Of a DNA stretch of 64,000 nucleotides, positions 13,301-26,100 are shown piece after piece (position 1 is the first letter of the stretch; the number at the start of each line of letters is the position of its first letter). A program made the position numbers and the translations under genes. This DNA comes from Mycteria americana (taxonomy: Eukaryota; Chordata; Aves; Ciconiiformes; Ciconiidae): contig NC_134369.1 in NCBI RefSeq assembly GCF_035582795.1, positions 59,954,001 through 60,018,000 on the forward strand, read 5' to 3'. Below the pieces are notes generated by a model, which was given only the letters and a program-made list of their open reading frames with translations, had not been told where the DNA came from and ran no database searches.

Positions 13301-15484
13301 AAGTGCACCCCAGGCTTGAAGCAGCTCATGCCATTCCCTCCTTTTTGCTCTTCATCAAGCTGCACTGACAGCACTTGGCCCTTTGCAGACGCACCGGTGC
13401 TATCTGATCTCTCTGGGTCAAACGCCAGCCGGCGAGGGCAGCCTGCGCTGCTCGAGCACCGGGCAATTCCCTGTGCAGGGGAATGGGGCCGGACCGGGTG
13501 ACGCTGCTCTTCTGCCTGGGCATGCCATCTCCTGAAGACAAACCTGCACCTCGCTCCTGATGAGCACACTGACTCATCTGGCTTTCTCCCTGCCGATACG
13601 TAAACTGTGAGGAACACCTCAGGTATATTTAGTTTTCCTTCGTGACTGCACTGACATCTGTGACCAAGGCACTGTCACCTCGAAGTCACCTGGTCCATCA
13701 CATCCACTTCCCTGCTGACTTGCTGTACTGGCCCCGCATGACCACGCAATGCGTATTTAAAAACCAAACAAAACAACCCCACCAAAGAGTCGGGATGACT
13801 GCAGTAAAGTTTTGGAAGGGGAGTTGAAAGATGAGGTAAGCGTTTCTGTACCAGGAAGCACTCTGAGATTGAGGGATGCCTTCTGAAGGGTGCAAGCCTC
13901 ACTGATTTTATTGATTTATAAGTCAGCTAGAATGGGGCTGGAGCACTGGGGAACATGGCATCCTGCTTCAGCAAGGGAACAGTCTATATGCCCTGCTAGG
14001 ACTTTTCCCTAGTTTTGGCAGGGCCAAATCCTGCCTTACCCAACATCAGCGGGAGTGACTGATCACCTGCCCGATGGCTCTGCACCCATGGGAGAGGTCC
14101 AGGCTGCTGCTGCAGGGCGAGTTGGGTTATAGGCTAAATGTCGTTCTCGTACATTTGTCTCCTCTTCACCTCCCCACGTCTTTAGCAGGTTTGCTCAATT
14201 GCTAAGAAAAGTGCTTTGATGTTCAGCGAGATACTGAGCTGTAGCATATGTATCTTTTATTCTTGTTAGCAAAAACAGCTGTTAGAAGTGCCAACCTGTC
14301 ATCTTGCTCCTTATTTAGTAGGCGCAAATAAACAAAAACTATTTCAGAAGCAAAAATAAAGAAAATCCCTAAATGTGCTCAAGGAAGAACTTACTTACGC
14401 TAAATGGCAGGCAACGCTTCAGCCACATAGCTAGCGTTCAGCTGCCAGAAAAAGCCAAGGAAAAAGCCTAGGGGACATTACATAGATGGGTGCAGACGGA
14501 GGCAATCCAGAAGCCCTGCAGATCTGTGCAGAGTGCACAGCCCCAGTGACCTTTACTTGGGCACAGAGCCACATCCTTGCAGCCACACTGCTTCTGGACA
14601 GACTTGCATTCAAGCAGCCCACAGGACAAGCGAAGCCAACTTCCAACTGTCCTTGCCTTTCTTCATGGTAAGGATCTAGCCTGCTGCAGCCATAAGGACT
14701 TCTTTACACAACCAAGAAGGGCTTTTTCTAATATCTGATGTGTTATAGCCAAAGCACAAAGACTTGTTTGTAGGCTACCCTCTTCTCCTCCTCAAGGGAA
14801 GGTCGTGAGCTGTATCACAGGCAGTGAGGGTCTAAGCTGGTAGCTGCATCCAGTTTCCCACATGCAGGGGCTGGCACTGGAAAAGCTGCCCAGTCCTGCA
14901 GGGTGCAAATAAGACCTACTCCATATGCTATAGCATGCCATGGCCAAAAAACGTTATCTTCTACCCAGTTTAAGATCTGCGGCTGGAGACCAACAGCCAC
15001 AATTGCACTGTGCCACAAGAAGGGAGGAGGAGAGACTGAGATCATGACCAGTTTCCTCAGTCTTTTCAATTTCCAGCTGATCCTTGGAAATGGGCCACAG
15101 GATGGAAAAATAAACACCTTCTCATCCCTCCCTGCCACACTGACCTACAGGAGAATTTCCTCCTCGCTTCCAACATGAGAATATTTTTAACCCTAGGTGT
15201 GTGAGCAGGACACATCATGTGAGATCATTTATGCCCCATGAGATGTGACTGCTATGCCATCTGCTTCCTGACCCCAGCCGTGGCACTTTCCAGGGTTTTG
15301 AAGACAGACAAATGTACCTCACTGGCCAAATTATGGAATTGCAGAGGAGAATTTCTTCCGGTCCTTCCTAGTGATCAACAACGCTCTGAAGTAGAGGATT
15401 CATAACAATAATAGTATGTGCAAGCAACCAGCCATCCAACTTCCTTTCAACTCCTTTATATGCATCATTGCGCCAGACCTCCCA

Positions 15485-15725
15485 AACTTAATTTCCAGTT
15501 TCCAAGAATCTTCCTCATTAAGTTTCCAATCCTTTCCATAAGCTTATCAAACCGCATCTTAAAACTATTTATGTTTCTTGCCCTTACTAAGAAATTCAGT
15601 CCCGTAATCCCTAAAGCAAACAGGAACCTAATTTCCCCCCAGAATGTGTTCATAATCAATTTATAACTATTTGATCTTGTAACTTAAAAACATTATCAAC
15701 TCTACTTAATATTGTCCCTCACCAC
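15485..15725 (-). mobile_element. Ancient CR1/L3-like LINE 3' fragment
   Basis: On the + strand the segment carries AGCTTATCAAACCGCATCTT, AAAACTATTTATGTTTCTTG and a later AATTTATAACTATTTGATCT. These blocks follow the order of the antisense of CR1/L3-type LINE 3' ends ('TTAAAACT..GTTTCTTGCCC..ACTA', then 'TTTATA.CCATTTG.TCTTGT'). The element would be inserted in the sense direction of CCDC85C. It is an inactive fragment, recognised by recalled consensus only. Confidence 0.5.
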
Positions 15726-16340
15726 CACCTCACCAAATGCAATGAAGAGCAGGAGCAGAAAGGTATGAACCCCCCAGTTTGGGAAGAAAAAGCCAACAGC
15801 AGTAGTCTGGACTGCATGAGGGCTTGCATGATTAAATGCAAGCGAAACTGGATTAGTACAACGTGTCAGAAAAACAAAGGTATCACATGAGTCTGCAATG
15901 TTCTGCAAGGCACCAGTTTAGCAGATCCATATGCATATATATACAGGAGAAATGTCACCCACAAGCGTAATCCAGCATAGTACAGGATGGAGAACAACAA
16001 CTTTCTGATAGCACAGAACCATTCACAACAACCAAAGAAGAAACTTCTCTGGAAAACACAGGACAAATATATGTAGGCAAGTGAACTGCCATTTGTGTGA
16101 TCAGGGCTCCTTTGGGAAGTAGAAAAAACTGTACTAAAGGTATTTTTTAATTCTTGACAGTGCTCGACACCCTTCTCTTAAGATCCAGTGAGAGCTATAC
16201 AATCTGGGTGTATAAAGCCTCAAGTAAGCTGAAAAATCAAGGTTTTCAGCTTGAAGGATCCTTCATAATTTAAATTCAAATTTGATCCAAATCAAACCAA
16301 ACTTGTCTTCCCTTTCATAATTCCTCACACACCATAAATG

Positions 16341-16376
16341 CATAGAAGATGAACCACTTGTGGTTCATCTTCTATG
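16341..16376. repeat. 36-bp near-perfect palindrome, 2-nt centre
   Basis: The left arm CATAGAAGATGAACCAC (16341-16357) and right arm (16360-16376) are perfect reverse complements of 17 bp, separated only by TT. It is non-repetitive in composition. It lies 1.23 kb downstream of the CCDC85C exon 4 donor. No transposon ends or known element were recognised around it. Confidence 0.9.
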
Positions 16377-17478
16377 AGTGTGACACCCAATATCCCCCTG
16401 GGATCTTGCAGCTGCCCAGTGGAACCAACATCCTTGCCAGCTGCACTACTGCTTCTCCTGACACTTGTTGGTTTTACCACTGCTACCTGCCACATCTGTC
16501 CTGGAGCCAAGAGACCCTGCACAGGCACAAAAAAGTACGCTGAAAACACTAAAAACTACAAAATTTAAGAAACTTGTAGATCAAAGCTACAAGCAACATT
16601 GTGACATTTATTTAGCTGTCAGATGTGGAAAGGTACAAAGCAAAGAGCTTTGTAAGCACCAGTCTCCAGGTCTAGGACAGTCTATGCTAGTGCTGATGCC
16701 ACTGCTGGACCTTTTTTCCAGCTATGACTGTGGGGATCTGAGCTCCAGAGTAGCCATCCAGGAATCCTCCTTTGATTTGATGAAAGCTTTTTAACCCTGT
16801 ACAAAATTTTTCAGCATCAACAAATCCAAATCTATAAATTAGTATATTCCAACCAGAGCCTAATTTAGTTAGAGACTTCCCAGCCATCCCTATGGCACCT
16901 TGGAAAGGATTTGTGCTTCTGTGTCCCTTAGATACTCAGAAGTAACTTGCTTAGCTAGTTAAACATGTAACACCAGGGTATTACATTTTTCCTGCTAATG
17001 GATGGTCACTAGGACTTGAGAAGTGCTGTGAAACCACAGTGCAAGTTTTCTCCTTTAACTCAGCTAGCAGTGTCCCATGGTTTTTATTGCCAACGGTCCT
17101 GATGTTAATCCCCACTGATGATGCACATATCTACACGGGTATGATGCCATGGTTTGCTGTGTATTTACATAAAATAAAGTCTTTCTCCTTTGAAGACTGC
17201 TGCAGGATTTTCAATAACAAAACATATGTAGGAATTGCAGGTTTTGTGCCCTTTTTAAAAACAGCATTTTGGTCACTGCTGTCACCCCAGAGTCCCAGCT
17301 TACGCAGGACTGATGAACAGAAAGGGTAACCAAGACCTTCAGCATCAGCAGCTTTTGTTGGAGGTTTCTCACCCAAGAAAATAGTCATGCATGATCTTGC
17401 TTAACTCTGCAACTGTTTGAAGCAATGATTATTCATCACGATACAGGTGCTGGTTACCAATAATCTGCCTGAGTACTA

Positions 17479-17796
<318 letters not shown>

Positions 17797-20700
17797 TCAA
17801 ATTCAATCCCCTTCAGCCACCTGCAAAGACAAAAGACACCACTACCTCTTCCTCACAAGTCACTTGATTTAATGCCATTTAAGCCTACCATCACTCAGTC
17901 TAGATATACTCAGGCAGGAGATCACCCTGGTTTAAAGCTAAATTGATTCAAGAAACATTTTTTGCTCACTTAGGATAACTTTGTACAAGGACAAGATCAA
18001 ACGGTTCTCATCCTTCTAGCCAAGGGAGCAATGCAAACAAGATGATTTTCCGGCATAAAGCAGTCATTTCTAAGAAGCTGCATTCATGAAAGAAGCAGTT
18101 GGCATAACTTCATTGCTTTTCTGGCAACATTTTCACATAGACATCGAGTACCAACCTTCAGCTACAGAGAAAATTGTGAAGGCAACCTTAAAATAAGCAG
18201 ATGTCCAAACCTAATGTTGGCTGGGTTTGTTTCCAAAATGCTGGCCAGTTCTCCTGCACGAAGGATCCCATTGGGAAAGATGCCGAAATCACACTTTACA
18301 AAAGATTTCTACTGTCCAAACAGCCTTGTAAGCACTTTTCATAGGGCTTTCCTTTTTTAAAGGCATCCGACTTGGATTATGAGACACAATATCTTTATTC
18401 AGTGAGATGCACCCTGCCTGTCCCTAATATTTATGCATTGCTTTGTAGCAGTGGGAGAAATCAACAATGCAACCATTGACCAAACTCATATTTAGTCTTC
18501 ACATCCTTTAGGAAGCACAAAGAATGATCATACTGGGGGCCTCTGAAAGCAAATTAGGATGGCAGAGCGGCATGTAGCACCATCGCAGGAATGCTTTCAC
18601 ATACGACACATGAGGCACTCCATTCTCATCTTTTCCACGTTTAAAAACACAGCATGTTTTATGCTTCATCTCATCGCTTTGCCGTCTAAGCCAAGGCAGC
18701 AAGCTAGTCATGCCAGAAAGGAGGACTAATGGAGAGGCACTTCACCACCTCTCGCTCTTCCAAATGTTTCAAGTTGTGGGGGCCTTTTTACTAATAAAAG
18801 TGTTCATGTGCATACATTAAAGAAAAATACGGGCCAATCCATTAGGCTACAGACAAAAACAGCATGAAAAGCGTAGAGGCTTTCATGCCTAGGCCACTGG
18901 TCTGTGCTTAACCCATGTCATGACCAAGAGCCTTTTACCCATAATAGCGACCTTCATGAACTGAGCTGCTGGTGATACAAAAACTTCCTTCTGAGAGGCA
19001 GGCATCTCAGAAAAAGGAAAATTAGACTTAATAACTCCACAATAATTCTCCAAGGAGATTTAACAGACTGCTGAAGCACAGAGACCAAGAGACACTCACA
19101 GGCTGGGCATGGTTCTGGACCTGTTGGTAGAGGGTTACAGCCTGCTGGAGCTGTGGCCAACTGGGGACATGTCCTCAGGCACCCTGTCCATAACTTCACA
19201 CAGAAAAGGCAGAGGCTGGGGAGGGAGCACCAGGGACTGGATCCAGCCAGTCTACACCTGCCACTTAAGACTGCAAAATGGGTTACAAATTTCTCACAGG
19301 GCTGGTAAATGCAACAGAGTCCTTCCAGAATCAGTCTCCCACAGAGGTCAAAGACACCAATACAGGGATAATTCCTCTGGCTTCAGCATGAAAGCTGCCT
19401 TCTTTCCATAAATGACCAAGATCATGACAACTGAAAGCAGAATATTAGGAATTTGTGGCCATGAACCATACTTGATATGGATCTTCCCCCACAGCCCTCT
19501 TTAGAAGTAACACAGGAAATACCAAGCAAAGGTCTAAGATCCAATATTTATTCTGAGTTGAGAGTAATCTGAAAAAGTAAAAGGAAATCTGTTGGATCCT
19601 GCTGCTGACAACATTCTAAATACAGTTTTCTGACCAAACGAGGTCTCCCGTATGACATGCAGTGGCAGCTTCTCCTCACAGAACTGAAGTCACTAATGAG
19701 CTACAAAGCATTTCCATGATCGTAATCACTCTCAAAATTATTACAGAATACAAATGAAACCAGAATGATTAGAGAGAAATGTTTTCTAAAGAGCTTGATC
19801 ATACTGTTAAGTATGACACGATAATAATAATCTTGCAAGCACGGTGATGCACTGGATATATCATATCACACAAAAACCACTCAGAGGGTCACCGTCCTTC
19901 TCAGACGAGCAGCTGAAATTCAGCAAGGGCAATCAACTGAGCTCCACCTGAACATAGGTAGAGAATTTGACTCAAGGAGAGAAAAATAATGTTAAAGAAT
20001 GAGGGATGCAACAAAGGAGGTAGACCCGAAAATTGCTATCAGACTCTCAGTAACAGATGACTTCATTTCTAAAATAGGCATGATCCTTGATCCTTAGCTT
20101 GGCAGCCAAAACCCCCAGCCAACTGAAACAGATGTCCAGATTGCTGAGTGCAACCGTCAGCAATGGCGAGTGCACCAAACGAGCATGCCGCAGGCCCGCC
20201 ATGCCCCAAGCCAGAGACCTCCCCACCGTGTGAGACTGTTACTACAAAAGGCCAAACATGCACGTAAAGAAAGTGGGGGAGCGAGCAAGGATCTCACCAA
20301 CATCCCCGCTCTTCGCAACTGTAGGAATCAACAAGTAAAAATACCCACGCTGCTAAGGGTGGCTTACTACTTATCATTACACTTAGTGCTTTTTGTGCAG
20401 TTGCACCTTTAGAAAAGGCTCCTTCCAGACACACACAGAGTCAGAGTTTTATAAAGGGGGGGTAGGTGTTTCATTCCCACTGATTTCAGTGTGGTTCACA
20501 AAAAAAAAAACTTCAGCCGAGCTCCTATCAGCTTCCTGCACAGAGGCATACATAAAGGAGGCCAGAAAAGAGGGGACTATAGTCAGCAAAGAAAGAAATG
20601 ACAACATATCCAGCAGGATGCATGGCCAGCCTTCGGAGGATGGAGGAGAGGAAAAGGGGCAGAGTTTGCCGATAGTGTTAGCTGAAGGGGAGGAAATGGA

Positions 20701-20856
20701 AGAAACCGGAGATAAGGTCAAGGTTGCTGGACTGGAAAACTGCCAACAGTGGGAGAGAAGGGAGGGAATGGGAAGAGAGAGGAGGATGTGCCTTTTACCC
20801 AGCAGGAAACCAGTTGAGATGAAATGCAGGGGAGGGGGAATCAGAGACAGGAGACT

Positions 20857-20888
20857 GGGAGAAGGGCAGGAGGGCAGGAGGGAGGGGG
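20857..20888 (+). repeat. G-rich tract, G-quadruplex candidate
   Basis: There are five G runs of three or more (20857, 20864, 20872, 20880 and 20884) separated by loops of 1-5 bases, satisfying the G3+N1-7 rule. It is the end of a longer purine-rich stretch from about 20620. It lies on the template strand of CCDC85C, so it would form in DNA, not in the pre-mRNA. Confidence 0.6.
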
Positions 20889-21484
20889 AAATCGCAGGAA
20901 GTCAGCGTTAAGGTAGTAGCTGACATCACACAGATGGAAGACATTCCTCATGCCTGAAATAGATGCATTTGGAAACTGTGGGTAAGAATTACCACAGCTG
21001 CACCCCAGCACTCTAACTCAGCTACTCTGAGGACCTCCATCACTGCAGAAGCCCATGCCCTTCCCCTGCCCTATAGCTGACATTTTCACAGCCATGGGAA
21101 CACGACTGACTCAGCACCCTGACGGACAATAACAGCAAGGTTAATCTGGTTACATCCTAAGAAGCCGAAATTGTCCATATAGGCAAAAAGCAATATGGTA
21201 TGTTTTGGGCATGCATCGCTCTCAATTTCCTCTCCCTGTCTGGTTTTGTCAAACATGCTCTCTCTGTATTAGATGGACATCTGGCTTTTCCACTTGCTAG
21301 GTTTTCATAGCGTTTGGTAGTTCAGAGATTGTTCACTCTTCATCCTCAGACATGTGGCTGAGGTGTCACATAATTATATAAATGAATGGTGCTAAAAACC
21401 AGCTCAGAAGTCACCAAAAAGGATGCCATTATATTTATAAGAAAGCTGTTGAGAAATACCATCCTGATCGTTTTTCTAGTTTAC

Positions 21485-21511
21485 TTCTGCTGAGGCTGAA
21501 CCTCAGCAGAA
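21485..21511. repeat. 11-bp stem hairpin
   Basis: TTCTGCTGAGG (21485-21495) and its exact reverse complement (21501-21511) flank a CTGAA loop. Too short to be a microRNA precursor on its own. Confidence 0.8.
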
Positions 21512-23884
21512 TGAGAAGCTGAGTCATTTCTAAATGCAAAGTTTCTTCTTCTCTTTGGCCCCAACTAGCTTTGGAGTTGCTCCAGGTTTACAGCAGCAGA
21601 GACAAGGCTGGAAGTCAGCTTGTTTAACTCATCACTTATACAAGGAATTTGTAATTCAAAAAGAAAACAACTGTACATCTATGTTGTGCTGTCAAATGGT
21701 CACCTGGGTAGAATTACATCACACACCGCTTTCTGTTTCATCCACAGCCACAGTTACACTGCAAGAAAGAGCTGCCCAGCAGTGAGATTACCAGCCTAAT
21801 TAAGAGTGGGGGGCTCTAAGTTGCACTGGAGTTGCAAGTGCTTGGAGGAAGCACCTTATCTTCCCTATGCACAGGGTTTGTTGACCACTGCACCTCTGAG
21901 ACCCAGAGACCCTTCTCCAAGATATGTCTTTAAGAAGCAAAAGTCCCAGGGAATCAAAGGCTGTGGAGCCGTGTGTGACCCATCTGACGCTTCCTAGGTA
22001 AGTTGGTGCTTTTGCTGCTCTGTAAACCACTGTGGCAGTTCCGAGCATTCGAGACCACTGTAGCGTGGATCTCCAATGAGTTCAGCCCTGGAAAGAACAG
22101 CCCTATCTGCTGCCAGGACAGCTCCGGGACTGCAGTGTCCCGAGAGGCTCCCAGTGAGGCTCTTCTGCATCCCTCATGGGAGGTAAGTGCCAAGTACCCA
22201 CGAACCCAGCCCCTCTCCCAGTGGGGAAACCACGACGAGCTATTCCTCTGCTGCCTCTGCAGACGGCAGTACTGAAGCACCACCGAACACATTTCCCTTT
22301 CAGCCCTCGCCTGCTCCTCCATTTCAAGCAGATCAGCGCTGGATATTTGCTGGTGTCTGTGATGGGACCAACACACTCCTCAGAGCTTACTGTTCCCACG
22401 TAGCATCAGCCCCCTCCCCATCCCGCCAGCCCCACATCATGCATGCCCAAACCACAAATCCACCAGAGAACCTCAATTCTGTTCGAGACCCTCCCAAAAA
22501 CCTCTCACTGGAGCCTGCAGGGCTTGTGGTTCAATCTCCAAGTCTGTAAGGAGATTCACAGCCCAGCTGTATCATTAATAGACTAAGGAAAGAGAGAGGA
22601 ACTCTGCCGTCTTTCATGCCAGAGCAGCCTTGAAGCAATATGCTACGCAGAGGGGATAAATCCCCCAGTTCTCTATTGCTAAGAATGATGCTTGGCCCGG
22701 TGATAACCTCAAATCCAAAGCAGAAAACAAACCAAATCAAACTAGCCCCATCCACTGTGCCGGCCCAGAACCCAAAGACAATCAGCAAAGCAACAGCACT
22801 GATGTGAGAAAGAAAATCCGAAGACCACAAATACTGCCAATGATCCTTTTTAATCTGACACCAAAAAATGAGGAGCAGAGGCCTCAACTTGCAGCTGCTG
22901 GAGAACATCTGCTGCTCTGTATCAAGCCACGATGGCATTGCCAGTGTCTAAGACCAAGCTGCTTAATGAGTCCTTGCTGGCTCTATCTGGTTGCATGGGT
23001 TGCGGTCCAGCACAGATGCTGACAAGCACTGCCGTCGATACTCCCTCTATTCCTACGTGTTTGGAGGAACAAAATTAATAGGACTCTCTGTAACAGGGCA
23101 CGCTGGGTACTCCTGATAATGACACACCTCCACAGAAGCAAAATAAGGCTTAATAACAGTGGGAATGCTTTGGAACCCAAGAAGAAAAGAGCCTAACTGG
23201 GGACGACAGGTGTCTGCTCTTTTAGAGGTTTTGGGTTGGAAATCTCAAAAAGGAACAAAGAAATTGCGATAAACAATTTCTTCTTGATTCCTCCAGGGAT
23301 CTGAAGAAAGATGAGACCTTGGTCCTGCCATCAGTTTTCAGTCTCCTTCTGCTCAATTATATTCTGTCTTTTAATGACATCCTTTCCTACCACAGCTCTG
23401 AGAGAGCTATTCCTGATCTGCAGAAAGACTGCAAAAGACTAAGTTTCAAAACCCAGAGGAGAACGTTATGCTGATTTTACTTCACCTACCAGTCACAGCC
23501 CAGGCAATGAGGATGCTTCAGACCAACGCGGAGTGTGTGAGCAAGCGTTAATGCTTCTGAACCTCACATCTTCTCCTTGCCTTCTATTAATTTTTGTCTA
23601 CCATTTCAAAAACCAAGCAGACATTTAGGATTCAAACCCGATTAAATAAACCACACTTTTCTAATGGCATACCTCAGACAACATTAAAGCTAAATGGAGT
23701 CATATCAGACACTGTGAAGTTTTTATTGCTGAGACAGAACAAGGAAAATTACATTATAGGCAGGCACTGCCAGACAACTCACAATAAAATTCCCAGGCAC
23801 GTCTATTTATCTCGCAGTGGTTTTGTTTGCAGCCTGCTTACCCAGGTTTGAATTATACTTGGGCTCTTCCTTAGCACCCATCAC

Positions 23885-24060
23885 CATCCAGGTGTTTTAC
23901 ATAAATAAAGGTGCCAACACCGCTCTGTAAATTAGAAACCGTTAAGGCACAAGCAGGAGGCAGTAATATGCCCACAGCCACGTGGAAAGCAGATGGCAGA
24001 GCCAGGCAGTAACATGGAAAGGTGCTGTGTCTGGCTGCAAACCCGGCGTGCTGGCAGAAG
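23885..24060. repeat. MIR-like SINE fragment
   Basis: The series GTAAATTAGAAACCGTTAAG, then GCCCACAGCCACGTGGAAAG, then GATGGCAGAGCCAGGCAG parallels the antisense of MIR-type elements ('GAGGAAACTGAGGCA', 'TTGCCC..GGTCAC.CAGCTAGTAAG', 'TGGCAGAGCC.GG'). It is a diverged fossil, placed by recalled consensus. Confidence 0.45.
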
Positions 24061-25599
24061 GGGGGATCCAGCATACTTTGGTTTTGTGAATAGTGCTGGT
24101 GGCTACAAAGTTTATAAAGAGCCTGGAGCAGCTCCAGCCAGAGACAGTGCTGGGGGGCAGATGGGGAAAACCAGCGGCAAAACCAAGGACCAAGAGCATG
24201 GGGCCACTCTGGCATGGGAGAAGCATCCCTGGACCCTCGCAGGGAATGTGCCGAAGCCCCAAAGCACGGCGTCCCCATCAGAAATGTAGCATAGGCAGCA
24301 CCGAGGGCAAGCATCAGGCTCACACAGACAGTCAATCCATTCAGAAAGAGAAACCTCCCTTCACACAGAGATGAGTGGCACCCCCAGGAAATCACACACA
24401 AAAAAATATCTCCCGTTACCACCAGCCTGAGAATTCCCTGGGCCCCACAAAAGCAGATCAGACACCCTCATCGTTTTGCAGCCCGGGCCACGTTTCCCGT
24501 CCTCTGCTGCCTTGCAGCTGCAGGGGGGTTAATGGCTGAAACAAAGCGACGGTGCCGCGCGGTGCTGAAGCATGACATGACTCTGGGCTGACATTTCGCC
24601 CTCCCTTCCTTCGAAGCCCCTTCCCTCCCTGCTGCATCTTCTCATGCCCATGGCAGCTCTGCCATTGCCACCGCGCGTGGTGCTCCTGAAGGGGTCTGGC
24701 TCCTCTCACGGCCCCACGGGGACAAGGCGACCTGAAGGCACGCTGGCAGCAGCCCTAGGGCTCCTCGCTGGCTGCAAGAAGGACATTTCCCGAAGGCACA
24801 AAGAAGCGACCGGGGCCGGCTCCTCTGCAAACCACGCTGTGCAAAGCACAGCCTTTTTGCCACCCTGCTGTGGGCAATGCCAGCCCTCTCGTGCCTGAGC
24901 GCGGGACACCCTCGCCAGAGCCAGGGAGCACCCAGGTCCCTTATGTGTCCAGTCTGCCTGGCAGATGATCCAAAGCGATGATGACACTTGGTTATTGTTA
25001 TTCCGTGCCTACTGTGCAGAAAGCCTGCCAGCATCCAGCTCAAAACAAACCACCCGCTCCCCCCTTGTGCACTTAAATGGCTGCACAGCCCTACGTTCCC
25101 AAAGTCACAGCGGGCTGCCTCGCAGCTGCGAGCGCTTGACACCCTGCCACCAGGCACAGGAGCAGGAACACGTGGGAGATCCCGCAGACAGCGCCGGCTC
25201 CCCAGCACAACATGGGTCCCGGCCACCGGCAGGAGTGAGTGCAGCAGCCGTCAGTACTCCCTATTAGCATCTTCCCTATCAAATCAAGGGACTTTATTGC
25301 AGATGCTAATCTCCTTTGGCATTACTTAATTTGCTGCCTTTAATCATAGAGAGCAGCTGGTCATGTAAACATTCAAATCCATGAATTAACCACTGGGTCC
25401 ACATAGGAGCCGGGCAGAGCCCGTCTGTACGGCTCAGCCACCACCTCCTGCACCTTCACGGCCTCTGCTGAGTTCACGGGTATCTACTTAAGCAACAAAA
25501 AGGGCTTACACGGCCCTTTTGATTAATAAAGAAACAATTTAACTGTTTCATTGCTTTCTGAGCATAAACATCAAGGACATCAGACAAAAGAATAGCTCT

Positions 25600-26100
25600 T
25601 CTCCCCGGCAGGCGTGACACAGCGCTGGCTGTGCGGGCCGTGCTGGGGCATCAAAGGAAAGGGAGGATTTCAAGGACTGCCCCAGACAGAATAAACAAAG
25701 TCAGGGCATTGTTTGCAACTGGATCTCATCTACAAACAGGAAGGGTGTCTTTTCTCAGCACCACGCTAAGGGCCGATCGCAGCTCCAGCCCTGGGAAGCT
25801 CCTTGGTGCGTGCAAAGCTGGCGAGCCGGCGTCCTCCGGCAGCGCAAGGGGAGAGGAGAGCGGCCGCTGTTGGGTTGGTGACAGCGCTGCGGAGCTGGAA
25901 CGGGTGCACGCTGCTAAAAAGCCCCACTGACAGCTCCAGCTGCCCCCTCGAACTGTGAAATTATTACCGACATGACACGTTCGAGCAGTTTCAGCCCGTA
26001 ACTACCTGATACAAGAAAACAAGAAGTCTGACTGCTACAGACAGAGCGAGCCCGTGCTGTACCCGCGGACAAAGTGCACTAACTCCGACTGACTCACAGG
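25600..26100. promoter_or_regulatory. Intronic CpG-dense patch
   Basis: CpGs are dense here: by eye at least 13 fall between about 25770 and 25912, including GCGGCCGC at 25860-25867, with more on either side. A TGACTCA (AP-1 type) site lies at 26090-26096. CpG is depleted in surrounding intron sequence, so this may be an unmethylated element such as an enhancer or internal promoter. It lies about 8 kb upstream of CCDC85C exon 4. No transcription start is shown. Confidence 0.35.

Noticed and set aside
20393..20911. 172-codon + strand open frame rich in Glu, Gly and Arg
   Set aside because: It translates a purine-rich low-complexity tract; the Glu/Arg/Gly content follows from GGA/GAG repeats.
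24642..25226. 194-codon - strand open frame in intron 3
   Set aside because: GC-rich region, overlapping equally open frames on the other strand, no domain, no splice or promoter context.
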